Shown: one piece after another, positions 18,001 to 26,161 of the stretch
Position numbering within the stretch: position 1 is the stretch's first letter
Layout: the number at the start of each line of letters is the position of its first letter
From: a virus
Length of the DNA: 32,619 nucleotides
Direction: 5' to 3' (one strand)
IMG/VR virus record: IMGVR_UViG_3300042691_025117
Span: 1-32,619 of that record
The notes under the pieces: model-generated
What the model was told of the DNA's origin: nothing
Databases searched by the model: none
Seen by the model: only the letters and a program-made list of their open reading frames with translations
Made by a program: the position numbers and the translations under genes

Positions 18001-21000
18001 CTGTACAATACATTCTCGACACAAATTGATATCTTCAATAATCGTAGATATACGATGAGAGATATTGCAAAACTGGATAAGCGTATTCAGAATCTTGAGA
18101 TTTATACTTCATTATCTATTGCCGAACTTGCAGCAATCAATAAGAATGATCGTACCGTAAGAGATGCTAATGGTTTAAATCGTCCTAAAAATGGTATTTT
18201 CGTTGACTCGTTTACCGATCAAACTGGATCTGATATTACAAGTCCAGATTATACAGCGGCAATTGATGTTATTTCTAGACTGTGTAGAGGCTCATATAAC
18301 ATTGCGTCAACAAGATTGGTTTCAAGTCGTTCAGTAAATGATACGAATGTTGAAATCAATGGACCAGTTTTGATGCTTGCTTCTTCAAATACGACATTTA
18401 TTCAACAAAATAAAGCATCAAAAGCAATCAATGTAAATCCATTTAATGTTATCAATTATTTGGGCACAGTTAAACTTGATCCACCTTCTGATGTTTGGAA
18501 AACTGACGATAGAAGAGAAGCACAGAACATTGATCTAACTGGTGGTAATGCCGCCCGTGATGCATGGTCATCAATTCAAAGTACAACATGGGGCGCATGG
18601 AATACACAGTGGACAACTAACATTCGTGCATCTACAACAACGGACGATGTAGATTTTAATCGAAGAAGAACTACGGTTGACAGAACAACAAGACAAGAAG
18701 CAACTGGAAGAGGCACTGGAGCTGCAATTGTTGAAGATACTACAACAACTACAACAACAAGAATATCTTTAACACAGAATCTTCAGGCATCACGCACAGG
18801 TATTCTTTCTCAAATTGTGCCACAGCAACTTACAAGATCGTTCGGTGATCGTGTAATTGATTTGACAGTTGTTCACTACATGAGACAAAAGAATATTCTG
18901 GTAATTGCAGAAAGATTCAAGCCATTTACATCGTTACATGCATTTTTTGATGCAACTAAAATTGATAATTACATATCTGTTCTCAACAGCCTTGTATTTA
19001 CTCAAAATGATTTAGAGTTCAGCACACCTCTTTCAAATCAAGAGACTGTGAGTTTATATGCTGCAACATCAAATACTGCATTGAAACCAACAGATACACT
19101 GATTGGTGTTGCTGGTATGGTTCATACTGCAAGTGATAGAGGTTATATCGTAAGTTTACCAACTGCATTTGATACATTCGGTTCTTGGAATCAATTATTG
19201 ACCAATGGTATTTGGGCAGTTGGCAGTAGATCGGGTAAAACATATCGTGCCAATAAATGGTATCATCGTGTCGGTAGAGCAAGAGGTGGTTCATCGGTAT
19301 CATCAACAGTAAAAGTCATTTCACTTGCAAATAACGTGTTTGGTGCGGAAAACACTGGTGATTTTGTTGGCCAAACACTTTATATCATTCGTAATACGGG
19401 TGCTGGACAATCTGGTACAATTACGGCATATGATGTATCAACAGGAAATGCAACTGTTAGTGGTCTAACTACGACACCAGACACAACATCTGATTACTCT
19501 ATCGGTTTACTTGAAACAGATGCATATGGTTCTTGTGCAGGTATCTTTAACTGTCCTGATGGTGTATTCAGAACAGGTGAAAAACTATTCCGTTTAATTG
19601 ATGATGAAGTAGGTAACTTGGAGAATTCACGCACCAATGGTGATACAAGTTTCTATGCGTCTGGTATCGTTCAGACTAAACAAGAAACTTCTGTGACGGT
19701 GTTTGTACCAACAGTAACCCGTAGGGAAGTAACAGAATCTTTCTCGGCATCTTCAAGAGCGGCTTGTACTTCTTCAACAACAACCACTACAACAGAGTTT
19801 GTTGCTTATATTGATCCTCTTGCACAAACATTCTTAATTAATGCTTCTCAATATCCACAAGGTATTGTTGTTGATTCTATTCGTGTTTGCTTTAAAACGA
19901 AAGACGCAACTGAATCTGTAACATGTCAGATTCGTCCTGTTGTTAATGGATATCCTTCAGCAACTCAAATATATCCATATGCGGAAAAAGTATTGACACC
20001 TGATAAGGTTAAGATTTCTTTGACGCCAAGTATTACTGACTCAACGAAGTATACTGAGTTTAAGTTTGATATTCCAGTTCTGTTATTACCAGGTGAACAT
20101 TCTTTTGTTCTTCTGTCTAACAGTACAGGATACGAAGCATTTATTGCAGGTATCAATGATACAGATATTGTAACGGGTGCAAAGATATCTGAGCAGCCAT
20201 ACACTGGTTCATTGTTCTTATCACAGAACGGCGCAGTATGGACGGCAGATCAACAAAACGATATAATGTTTGCTATTCAGAAACGAGTGTTTACTAATGA
20301 TGTCGGATATGGTTATCTGGAAACAGATATGTCTGATGTAACAGCAAATGTTGTTTATGATGTTTTACAAGTCATGTCAACTGATGCTGTAATTGCAAAC
20401 ACTAATATTTCTTACGAGTTTATCTCAGAGAAACAAACTGGTGGTCAGCACACTCTGCTACCAATTGTACCTAATTTTGACTATGAAGTAGATGTTGATA
20501 ACAACGGTAGAAGAATACTGAACACTCTAACAGGTAACAGCACATTCCAATTACGAGTTGTTATGTCAACACTAAATCGTGATATTTCTCCAATGATTGA
20601 CATCAATCGTTTGAATCTGTTGACTGTTGAAAACAAGATTAATAATCTTCCGTTGAAGAATACAGGATTCCAAATTACAAATAGCGGCTCTGGATATACA
20701 GGAAATGCTAAAGTAACAATCGGAACGGGTGGAGATGGCACAGCAAACGCTTATGCGAATGTAACCGCCGCTGGAACTGTGGATAAAATTGTTATTGATA
20801 ATCCAGGTAATCTCTATATAAGTTCACCCACAATTACTATTGCATCATCAGCTGGCGTAACTGCAACCGCTGTGTATAACGGTGAAGATAAAGCAACTGG
20901 TGGTAACGGTGATGTTCGTTATATCACTAAAAAAGTTCCACTTGCAACAGGCTTTGATGCTGGCGATCTTCGTGTTTACATGGATCTATATCGTCCACCT

Positions 21001-21354
21001 GGTGCTGGAATTCTTGTTTGGTATAAAATTCTGGCTGAATCTGATCCTAGTCGTTTTGATGACAATAACTGGCAATTAATGACGGAACTATCAGACAGTA
21101 AAAATCTTTATTCTGTGAACAGGGATGATTTCTTCGAAGCCGTTTTTGCTCCAGGCACACAAGATTCTGGTGTACCAGCAAACAAGATAAGATATACATC
21201 TGTATCTGGAACTGGACCACATTCAGATTTTGCCATGTTCCAAATTAAAGTTGTATTATATGGTTCGAGCACTGTGTCTGTTCCAAAATTTGCTCAACTT
21301 CGTGTGATTGCTTTGCCAGAAACAACATTGGTTGGCACAATTATACCTAAGTGA
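15082..21354 (+). CDS. DUF4815-type giant virion structural protein
   Basis: 2090 aa. The N-terminus NVDPYYDDFDGQKNYYRTLF with PGQAVQSRELTQIQTNLQDQ and FGDHIFKTGSVV (about residues 6-65) is the hallmark of the DUF4815 domain found in marine T4-like structural proteins. Further conserved blocks are RRYTMRDIAKLDKRIQNLE (about 988-1006), MRQKNILVIAERFKPFTSL (about 1267-1285) and DPLAQTFLINASQYPQG (1578 on), with VVNGYPSATQIYP, SEQPYTGSLFLSQNGAVW and FAIQKRVF. Thr-rich linkers lie around 1220 and 1565. Residues about 1862-1938 contain a GxGY module (NSGSGYTGNAKVTIGTGGDG). It follows gp8, where T4 has gp9/gp10, so it may form the outer baseplate or fibre-docking structure; that role is inference. 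The RBS is AGAGG just before the start. Confidence 0.85.
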   Translation: MPLTTNFNVDPYYDDFDGQKNYYRTLFKPGQAVQSRELTQIQTNLQDQIKKFGDHIFKTGSVVTGGQITIQNCNYLNITSTFSGADISANNFNEKVIVNAANTKRAYVLRSYSSNEARGEPITFIITQSYGDPFTENETIYTANSDPTAITYYATTANVSAYGNSKAFSVASGVFYYDGFFVENQPQSIAVSKYSANGNALIGFVVSEDIVDYTEDTTLLDPAQSASNFQAPGADRYRIQLTLDNRALDSTDLSKFIELAQFSEGTPQKVIQTPIYGPIGDELARRTYDESGDYVIDNFQISLTDSAANSAYANVILGSGKAYIRGYDYRTIAPTTLSIPKPREKAAVINQRITSDYGYFLYANSYFGNFATNQYDNVAILSINTGQIPYNSVGIVNTNILANSTIGTARVKIEKFYAASGNTQDSDSYIYKLYVTDVNTASIGANNGYGYNSSGAGTTTTILLPTNFAANNDAYKGMTLRVVNSSGNPADNTPRVITAYTGSTWTAAVDPPFTTAPTTNWRLIIDTSIESAESLLRTNTALYRVASANISPMSKNESVGAPPSSLSLNQPLFQPVSIQERRKEPLLIKIGESNVADNTISDFSFAYKKLYQGVTFTGTVSSALSYGTGESLQAAPTEASRRQYYRVVVSDPITSTVYTRGQTIPSDRLSVDTTARTITVSQAITGMVVNVYATINSSNPTSKTKRYVKANTVLVDPAGGRANNIFGNSAVFVSSPDGQTIISEAFLEKRAGRPQTLFASDLHSINAILDFAGTTISTANYEAGAYINVTSRYTFDTGQKDSYYDWGSITLKPGQNAPRGPLLVRYNRFTSSGSGYFNVDSYTRLGSEENGGLGLDYGAIPNFVSQDGAIYKLSDYLDFRPVRRDAGSLGQSDTYTASNFVLDADEANIGTKISEPDLDIITDYEYYLPRVDRVVLTKNREFKILQGVSSINPVVPVEPDDAMTLYVLKYPPYLYNTFSTQIDIFNNRRYTMRDIAKLDKRIQNLEIYTSLSIAELAAINKNDRTVRDANGLNRPKNGIFVDSFTDQTGSDITSPDYTAAIDVISRLCRGSYNIASTRLVSSRSVNDTNVEINGPVLMLASSNTTFIQQNKASKAINVNPFNVINYLGTVKLDPPSDVWKTDDRREAQNIDLTGGNAARDAWSSIQSTTWGAWNTQWTTNIRASTTTDDVDFNRRRTTVDRTTRQEATGRGTGAAIVEDTTTTTTTRISLTQNLQASRTGILSQIVPQQLTRSFGDRVIDLTVVHYMRQKNILVIAERFKPFTSLHAFFDATKIDNYISVLNSLVFTQNDLEFSTPLSNQETVSLYAATSNTALKPTDTLIGVAGMVHTASDRGYIVSLPTAFDTFGSWNQLLTNGIWAVGSRSGKTYRANKWYHRVGRARGGSSVSSTVKVISLANNVFGAENTGDFVGQTLYIIRNTGAGQSGTITAYDVSTGNATVSGLTTTPDTTSDYSIGLLETDAYGSCAGIFNCPDGVFRTGEKLFRLIDDEVGNLENSRTNGDTSFYASGIVQTKQETSVTVFVPTVTRREVTESFSASSRAACTSSTTTTTTEFVAYIDPLAQTFLINASQYPQGIVVDSIRVCFKTKDATESVTCQIRPVVNGYPSATQIYPYAEKVLTPDKVKISLTPSITDSTKYTEFKFDIPVLLLPGEHSFVLLSNSTGYEAFIAGINDTDIVTGAKISEQPYTGSLFLSQNGAVWTADQQNDIMFAIQKRVFTNDVGYGYLETDMSDVTANVVYDVLQVMSTDAVIANTNISYEFISEKQTGGQHTLLPIVPNFDYEVDVDNNGRRILNTLTGNSTFQLRVVMSTLNRDISPMIDINRLNLLTVENKINNLPLKNTGFQITNSGSGYTGNAKVTIGTGGDGTANAYANVTAAGTVDKIVIDNPGNLYISSPTITIASSAGVTATAVYNGEDKATGGNGDVRYITKKVPLATGFDAGDLRVYMDLYRPPGAGILVWYKILAESDPSRFDDNNWQLMTELSDSKNLYSVNRDDFFEAVFAPGTQDSGVPANKIRYTSVSGTGPHSDFAMFQIKVVLYGSSTVSVPKFAQLRVIALPETTLVGTIIPK

Positions 21355-21358
21355 TGAT

Positions 21359-21598
21359 ATGCCATACGTTCAAATAGAATCTCATAAGCACCTTTATCGT
21401 GATTTAGATAGTGGTGCTATATTGAATACTGACGTTGAAGAACTAAAGGCATATCGTGCTCAGGTTGAAATTAAGAATAAAGAGATGGAAGAAAAATTAA
21501 AATTAGAAAACAAAGTAAATAAGTTGGAAGAAGATATTGATGAAATTAAAATACTTCTTCGTAGCTTGATAGAGATGAGAAAACCAGATGGCAATTAA
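21359..21598 (+). CDS. Small coiled-coil virion-associated protein
   Basis: 79 aa. I place the start at the ATG giving MPYVQIESHKHLYRDLDSG, because the longer reading would run into the preceding gene and this N-terminus resembles a common small protein of marine T4-like phages (short beta segment, then a conserved RDxxSGAILNTD motif, residues about 14-25). Residues about 28-72 are a charged heptad coiled coil (VEELKAYRAQVEIKNKEMEE, LENKVNKLEEDIDEIKILLR). It starts 4 nt after the DUF4815 gene stop, and its last 11 nt overlap the next ATG, suggesting coupled translation. It could be a trimerising connector between the baseplate giant and a fibre; function not proven. Confidence 0.78.
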   Translation: MPYVQIESHKHLYRDLDSGAILNTDVEELKAYRAQVEIKNKEMEEKLKLENKVNKLEEDIDEIKILLRSLIEMRKPDGN

Positions 21599-22502
21599 TC
21601 AATTATCCACTGCAAATACATTCCAAGAGTGGTTAACCACAACTTCGTTGTTGGTAGCAACGGCTAATGCTCTTACCGATAATACCAATGGTGGATTCAT
21701 AGCAAACTCTTCCATCTTCGTTCAAGGTTCTAGTGCATCATTAAACGTTCGCACACTTGCAAATATCAATACTTTGCAAGCAAATACAGGTAACATAGCA
21801 AACATCTCACTGATTTCTGGAAGTGTCATTGGCAATGGTAATCTGACTTTTAGTGGCGCTACGATCAGCAATCTTACTTTTGGTAATGTTGTTGTTACTG
21901 GTAATGTTCAGACGCTTAATGTAACAACTGCCCTGCGTGTTGGTGGTGATGCCTTAATTTCTGGTAATTTGATTATTACAGGAAACACCACCCTTGACAA
22001 TATTGGTTTTAATGATTTAAGTATATCGGGTAATGCTTCCGTTGGTAACAATTTAGTTGTAACTCAGAACATTGCAGTAGCAAATGTTACAACAACTTTG
22101 AATGTTGGTAGCAGTATAACTGCACCATTAGCAAATATTGCTAATATCAATCTGTCATTCAGTTCACTGTCTGTTCCAGGCAACTTAACAGTAACCGGCA
22201 CGACTTCCAATATTACTAGAAACTTGGTTGTTGGTGGTAATATTGCCGTAGCAAATATTACTTCGAATGCATATATTGGTGGTGATGCATTCATTTACGG
22301 CAATCTGACAATCTCCGGTAACACAACACTCGACTCAATTGGTTTCAATGATTTGGTTGTAGCTGGTACAATAACTGCACCAAATTTAAGCGTCACAAAT
22401 GCAAATGTCACGATTCTTTCTGGACAAGCAAATACAGCAATTTACAACACCATCGTAGCAGCAATCGATTCTTCAATTGCATTTGCGATTGCTTTAGGTT
22501 AA
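21588..22502 (+). CDS. Fibre-like beta-repeat virion protein
   Basis: 304 aa. The N-terminus INQLSTANTFQEWLTTTSLL with a following helix (about residues 3-30) is a recurrent start of virion proteins in marine T4-like phages. The rest is a Gly/Asn/Thr/Val beta-repeat stalk, with SGNLIITGNTTLDNIGFNDL-type units at about residues 118-150 and 231-262 that are nearly the same, separated by GNNLVVTQNIAVANVTTTL and RNLVVGGNIAVANIT. The pattern xGNLxIxGNTTL resembles triple-beta-spiral or beta-helix fibre shafts, and a shorter version occurs in the 308-aa protein at 12345. Its ATG overlaps the preceding gene by 11 nt. It could be a short tail fibre or a baseplate appendage. Confidence 0.75.
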   Translation: MAINQLSTANTFQEWLTTTSLLVATANALTDNTNGGFIANSSIFVQGSSASLNVRTLANINTLQANTGNIANISLISGSVIGNGNLTFSGATISNLTFGNVVVTGNVQTLNVTTALRVGGDALISGNLIITGNTTLDNIGFNDLSISGNASVGNNLVVTQNIAVANVTTTLNVGSSITAPLANIANINLSFSSLSVPGNLTVTGTTSNITRNLVVGGNIAVANITSNAYIGGDAFIYGNLTISGNTTLDSIGFNDLVVAGTITAPNLSVTNANVTILSGQANTAIYNTIVAAIDSSIAFAIALG

Positions 22503-22509
22503 ATAAATA
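22502..22509 (+). promoter_or_regulatory. T4-type late promoter octamer before fibre cassette A
   Basis: AATAAATA, in a true intergenic gap. Usual spacing puts the start near 22515, giving a leader of about 15 nt with an AGAGG ribosome site at about 22520-22524 and the ATG at 22530. Confidence 0.5.
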
Positions 22510-22529
22510 GATAAAAAACAGAGGTTTTA

Positions 22530-22862
22530 ATGGCTAATACTTTTAAAAATTCAACTTTGAAATCAGTTGGAACATCAGTGCAAAATGTTTATGCTGCCGG
22601 AGCAGGTGTTCAATCTACGGTAATTGGAATGACGGTTGCCAATATGGTTACTACTCCAATTTCAGTAAGCGTTAGCCTAAGTGGTGGAACTATTACAGGA
22701 AACGTTTTTTTAATCAAAGATGCCACAGTCGCTCCTGGCGGCGCATTAGTGCCTATTGGTGGTGATCAAAAGGTTGTGCTTGAAGCGGGAGACTATTTAC
22801 AAGTAAACACTTCAGTTGCATCATCTGCTGATGTTGTAGTTTCAGTTCTGGAGATCAGTTAA
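22530..22862 (+). CDS. Small beta-rich virion protein (EIS family), cassette A copy 1
   Basis: 110 aa. The predicted fold is a compact beta sandwich: QSTVIGMTVANMVTTPISVS, a Thr/Gly strand pair, then VVLEAGDYLQVNTSVAS and the final VVVSVLEIS. The pattern 'xIxxLxVAN ... LEAGDxLxV ... ExS' is shared with the ORFs at 26960 and, more loosely, 23304, so this family is represented three times here. It has its own AGAGG ribosome site and late promoter, and its stop overlaps the next ATG (TTAATGG). In marine phages such small proteins accompany fibre genes. A role as fibre collar or adaptor is inference; no enzyme motif is present. Confidence 0.75.
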   Translation: MANTFKNSTLKSVGTSVQNVYAAGAGVQSTVIGMTVANMVTTPISVSVSLSGGTITGNVFLIKDATVAPGGALVPIGGDQKVVLEAGDYLQVNTSVASSADVVVSVLEIS

Positions 22863-23284
22863 TGGCATACATAGGAAACACTCCTGAGGTTAGTTTTTAC
22901 ACTTTAGGAGTGGAAAAATTTAGTGGTACTGGTGCTTGTACAGAGTTTACTCTTGGTAGAACTATCAGTGATGCTAATACTATTTCTGTTGTGGTGAGTG
23001 GAGTTTCTCAGATTCCAGGTGATTCATACTCAGTTGCAGCCGGCGTTCTGACTTTTACAGAAGCACCAGCATCTAGTGCCAATAACATCATTGTCACTTA
23101 TCTTGCGACAAGTGTGTACACTCAATATATTCCAGGTCAATTTGCTCCTGGTTCAGTCACGCAAACAGCACTTGCTACAAATGCAGTCACAGAAACTAAA
23201 ATTGCAAACAACGCAGTTACAGGCGAAAAAATTAGTACACCAGCCGACATTTTTGATGATTCGTTTTTATTTGGTGGAATGTAA
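22862..23284 (+). CDS. Small fibre protein with YIGN N-terminus, cassette A
   Basis: 140 aa. It begins MAYIGNTPEVSFYT. A beta domain like the N-terminal adaptor of T7-type fibres follows: VEKFSGTGACTEFTLGRTIS, SVVVSGVSQIPGDSYSVAAG, LTFTEAPASSANNIIVTYL (about residues 18-80). A short TKIANNAVTGEKI-type shaft repeat (about 105-123) comes next, and it ends in DSFLFGGM. The paralogue at 26591 shares all the beta-domain landmarks and the FGG end. It is translationally coupled to the gene before it. Likely a short fibre or adaptor that docks a longer fibre; receptor binding cannot be inferred. Confidence 0.76.
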   Translation: MAYIGNTPEVSFYTLGVEKFSGTGACTEFTLGRTISDANTISVVVSGVSQIPGDSYSVAAGVLTFTEAPASSANNIIVTYLATSVYTQYIPGQFAPGSVTQTALATNAVTETKIANNAVTGEKISTPADIFDDSFLFGGM

Positions 23285-23303
23285 ACAAAAGGAAAACTAA
23301 CAA

Positions 23304-23642
23304 ATGGCAAGAGCATATAAAATTTTAGGTCAAACAAATCCAACAGCAAATGTGCTGACTACATTATACAATGTGCCTGCTGGTAATTCAGCAATCATTT
23401 CGTCAATTACAATTGCTAATCTTGATGAAAATTCTGTTAGTGGCGCTGCATTCAGAATCGCAGCAAATGTTTCTGGTGTTGCTGTTTCTAATGCAAGTTA
23501 TATCGCATATGGTGTTAATGTGCCAGGTCGTGATGCTATCACATTAACACTTGGCGTAACCCTCAATGCAGGTTCAATTGTTTCAGTCAACGCTAATAGT
23601 TCACTACTTTCTTTTTCAGCATTTGGTACTGAAATTTACTAA
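23304..23642 (+). CDS. Small beta-rich virion protein (EIS family, divergent), cassette A copy 2
   Basis: 112 aa. The series LYNVPAGNSAIISSITIAN, a Val/Ala-rich strand pair, the loop VNVPGRDAITLTLGVTLNAG, then IVSVNANSSLLSFSAFGTEI has the same order of strands as the proteins at 22530 and 26960, and all three end in E-I-S/Y. An AAAGGA ribosome site is present in the 19-nt gap upstream. It precedes the first glycine-rich adhesin by 12 nt, so it may be that fibre's partner. No signal peptide or enzyme motif. Confidence 0.74.
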   Translation: MARAYKILGQTNPTANVLTTLYNVPAGNSAIISSITIANLDENSVSGAAFRIAANVSGVAVSNASYIAYGVNVPGRDAITLTLGVTLNAGSIVSVNANSSLLSFSAFGTEIY

Positions 23643-23654
23643 TTGGAATTTTAA

Positions 23655-26123
23655 ATGGCTCTGAATAGAATCTCTGTAAGTAGAGTATCACTTAAACGAA
23701 TGACCGTGCCAGGATTTGGTGCGGCTGTTACTCCCGTTACTCCTCCTGCCCCAAATGTTGGTATGCAAGTTTTCACAGAAACAACTAATTGGGTAGCACC
23801 ACCAGGCACAACATCAGTTGAATATCTTGTTATTGCTGGTGGAGGAGGTGGTGGTGTTGGTGAAAATAATTCAGCAGGTGGTGGAGGTGGAGGTGGAGGT
23901 GCAGGTGGTGTTCGTCAAGGTTCTGGACTTAATGTGACACCAAATCAAACATATACATTTGTTGTTGGTGCGGGTGGAACGGGGTCGGGTGATCCTACGG
24001 GAGGTTCAAACGGAAGCAATTCCGGCATTTATAGCACTGGTGCTGTTCCTTTTTCAGCATTATGGAGCACTGGTGGTGGTAGAGGTGGAAATGATAACAA
24101 TCCTGCATATCAAGGTGGTATGTCTGGTGGCTCTGGTGGTGGAGGTGGTGGTGATGCTCCCTCACCTTCAAAAGGATTGGCCACATCTGGTCAAGGATTT
24201 GATGGAGGAAATGGTGCACCATCACGATGCGCTGCTGGTGGTGGTGGTGCTGGTAGTGTTGGTCAAGATGGACAGGCTGGAGCTGGAGGCAATGGTGGTA
24301 TAGGTATCTTCTCAACAATCACAGGTGCAAACACAGCATATGCTGGTGGTGGTGGTGGTGGCAGAGGAGGAAATCAACCACTTGGTGGTAAAGGTGGTGC
24401 AGGTTATGCATCTTACGGTACACCTGGAAATGGAACGCCATTTGGTGGTGGAAATGGTGGACCTGGAGCAGCATCAGCAAATACCTACACTGGTGGTGGT
24501 GGAGGAGGAGGTAGCTCTGAGGGTGGTTCGCCGGGAGCAAATGTACCAGGTGGTAATGGTGGCTCGGGCATCATCGTTCTCAAATACACATTCGGTGACT
24601 CAACCAATCAAACATTCGTTTTCGCAAACACAGGACAATTTAGAGTGCCCGATGGCATCACAACAATCGATTATTTGTTAGTTGCTGGAGGTGGCGGTGG
24701 TGGTGGCAGTGGTTCTGGTATTGGCGGCGGTGGTGGTGGTGCAGGAGGATTCTTAACAGGTGTTGGATATCCCGTAGGACCAAATCAATTATACACTATT
24801 CAGGTAGGTGCTGGTGGCTCAGGAGGAAGTGGACAAGTTCAAGGCTCAAATGGAGTCAATACAGTAATATCTGCGGGTAATACTGCAAATGCTATCATAT
24901 TATCCGCATTTGGTGGCGGCGGTGGTGGTGGTGGTAACGGTTCGCCAGCAAGTAGTGGCAGAGCAGGTGGTTCTGGTGGTGGAGCAAGTAATGGTAATGC
25001 TGGCGCAGGAACTCCTGGACAAGGAAACAATGGTGGTTCAACCGATAGTGGCGCTCCAGCTTATAGACTTTCTGGAGGCGGCGGTGCTGGTGCTGCCGGT
25101 GTTTCTGGTGTATCTACTGGTAACGGTGGTGCTGGTTCATCTTCTACTATAACGGGCTCATCTGTTACATACGCTGGTGGCGGAGGTGGTGGAAACAACA
25201 CTGGTCCCGCATCTTCTGGAGGAACTGGTGGAGGTGGTGCTGGTAATGGTGGAACAGGATCAAACAATTTAGGTGGTGGCGGCGGTGGCGCTCCTAATGG
25301 AGGAACTGGTGGTAGTGGTGGTTCAGGCTTTGCTGTCATCAAAATTTCTGCTACACAAAACAAAATTGTAGTATTCTCTAACACAGCAACATGGAATGTG
25401 CCCACTGGAGTATCGTCATTAGAATATCTTGTTGTTGGTGGTGGAGGTGGTGGTTCAAGTTATGGCGGTGGTGGTGCGGGTGGTTATAGAGCAGGAACAG
25501 GATATGTTGTTACACCCGCACAGACACACAATATTATAGTTGGTGCGGGTGGTGCGGGTGGTTATGGTGCACCGGGTATCAACGGTTCAAACTCGACTTT
25601 TGCTACTATCACTTCAATCGGTGGTGGCGGTGGTGGTGCTGATGCTTCGCCAAACTCTCCCGTTGACCAAACCAGAGGTAAAAATGGTGGTTCTGGTGGC
25701 GGTGGTGCTGGTCGTGGTGAGCCTAGTGGTTCAAAAGCGGGTGGAACAGGAACGCCGGGACAGGGAAACAATGGTGGTAATGGTTCACCTAGTGACTTGG
25801 GTCCTTTTGCAGGTGGTGGTGGTGGTGGCGCTGGTGCGGCAGGTCAGAACTCACCCGGAGGTGGTGGTAATGGTGGTGTTGGATTAGAAAATACTATCAC
25901 TGGTGTTGCGGGAATATACTACGCAGGCGGTGGTGGGGGAGGAAATTTTACTTCTACTCCAGTAGGTGTGGGTGGACTTGGTGGTGGTGCGAACGGCACA
26001 ATCGTTAGTGTTACTGCTCCACAAGGTCAAGCTGGAACTGGAGGTGGTGGCGGAGGTGCAGGTGGTGGCGGTGCGGGTGGTGGAACAGGTGGTTCTGGAA
26101 TCGTCATTCTCAGATGGACTTAA
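23655..26123 (+). CDS. Glycine-rich three-module tail fibre/adhesin, cassette A
   Basis: 822 aa. A short basic N-terminus (ALNRISVSRVSLKRMTVPGF) and a Pro-rich linker are followed by three copies of one domain at about residues 37-312, 321-566 and 571-822. Each copy opens with VF..T..W..P.G..S.EYL(V/L)(V/I)AGGGGGG, continues with GGGGAGG..., TPNQTY...VGAGG, long G-rich loops, ITG.N.AYAGGGGGG (copies 1 and 3 clearest) and closes with GGSGxxVxKxx or GIVILRWT. Such proteins are known in marine T4-like phages as glycine-rich domain tail fibres. The composition recalls the polyglycine-helix sandwich of T2/S16 gp38 receptor-binding adhesins. Receptor binding is therefore a likely but unproven role. 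The N-terminus differs from that of the two paralogues downstream. Confidence 0.85.
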   Translation: MALNRISVSRVSLKRMTVPGFGAAVTPVTPPAPNVGMQVFTETTNWVAPPGTTSVEYLVIAGGGGGGVGENNSAGGGGGGGGAGGVRQGSGLNVTPNQTYTFVVGAGGTGSGDPTGGSNGSNSGIYSTGAVPFSALWSTGGGRGGNDNNPAYQGGMSGGSGGGGGGDAPSPSKGLATSGQGFDGGNGAPSRCAAGGGGAGSVGQDGQAGAGGNGGIGIFSTITGANTAYAGGGGGGRGGNQPLGGKGGAGYASYGTPGNGTPFGGGNGGPGAASANTYTGGGGGGGSSEGGSPGANVPGGNGGSGIIVLKYTFGDSTNQTFVFANTGQFRVPDGITTIDYLLVAGGGGGGGSGSGIGGGGGGAGGFLTGVGYPVGPNQLYTIQVGAGGSGGSGQVQGSNGVNTVISAGNTANAIILSAFGGGGGGGGNGSPASSGRAGGSGGGASNGNAGAGTPGQGNNGGSTDSGAPAYRLSGGGGAGAAGVSGVSTGNGGAGSSSTITGSSVTYAGGGGGGNNTGPASSGGTGGGGAGNGGTGSNNLGGGGGGAPNGGTGGSGGSGFAVIKISATQNKIVVFSNTATWNVPTGVSSLEYLVVGGGGGGSSYGGGGAGGYRAGTGYVVTPAQTHNIIVGAGGAGGYGAPGINGSNSTFATITSIGGGGGGADASPNSPVDQTRGKNGGSGGGGAGRGEPSGSKAGGTGTPGQGNNGGNGSPSDLGPFAGGGGGGAGAAGQNSPGGGGNGGVGLENTITGVAGIYYAGGGGGGNFTSTPVGVGGLGGGANGTIVSVTAPQGQAGTGGGGGGAGGGGAGGGTGGSGIVILRWT

Positions 26124-26131
26124 AAACACAG

Positions 26132-26139
26132 CATAAATA
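26132..26139 (+). promoter_or_regulatory. T4-type late promoter octamer before fibre cassette B
   Basis: CATAAATA in the 38-nt gap after the first glycine-rich gene. The expected start near 26145 gives a leader of about 17 nt. The ribosome site AAGGTGAG lies at about 26151-26158 and the ATG at 26162. One mismatch to TATAAATA. Confidence 0.5.
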
Positions 26140-26161
26140 TTTTTATTTTAAAGGTGAGTGA

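Noticed and set aside
15082-21354. Calling the 2090-aa gene gp10 or gp7
   Set aside because: Gene position is suggestive, but I recognise only DUF4815-type landmarks and no T4 gp10 or gp7 motif, so no gene symbol was given.
21308-21358. Upstream in-frame start for the coiled-coil protein
   Set aside because: It would overlap the DUF4815 gene by 47 nt. The ATG at 21359 has the expected spacing and a family-like N-terminus.
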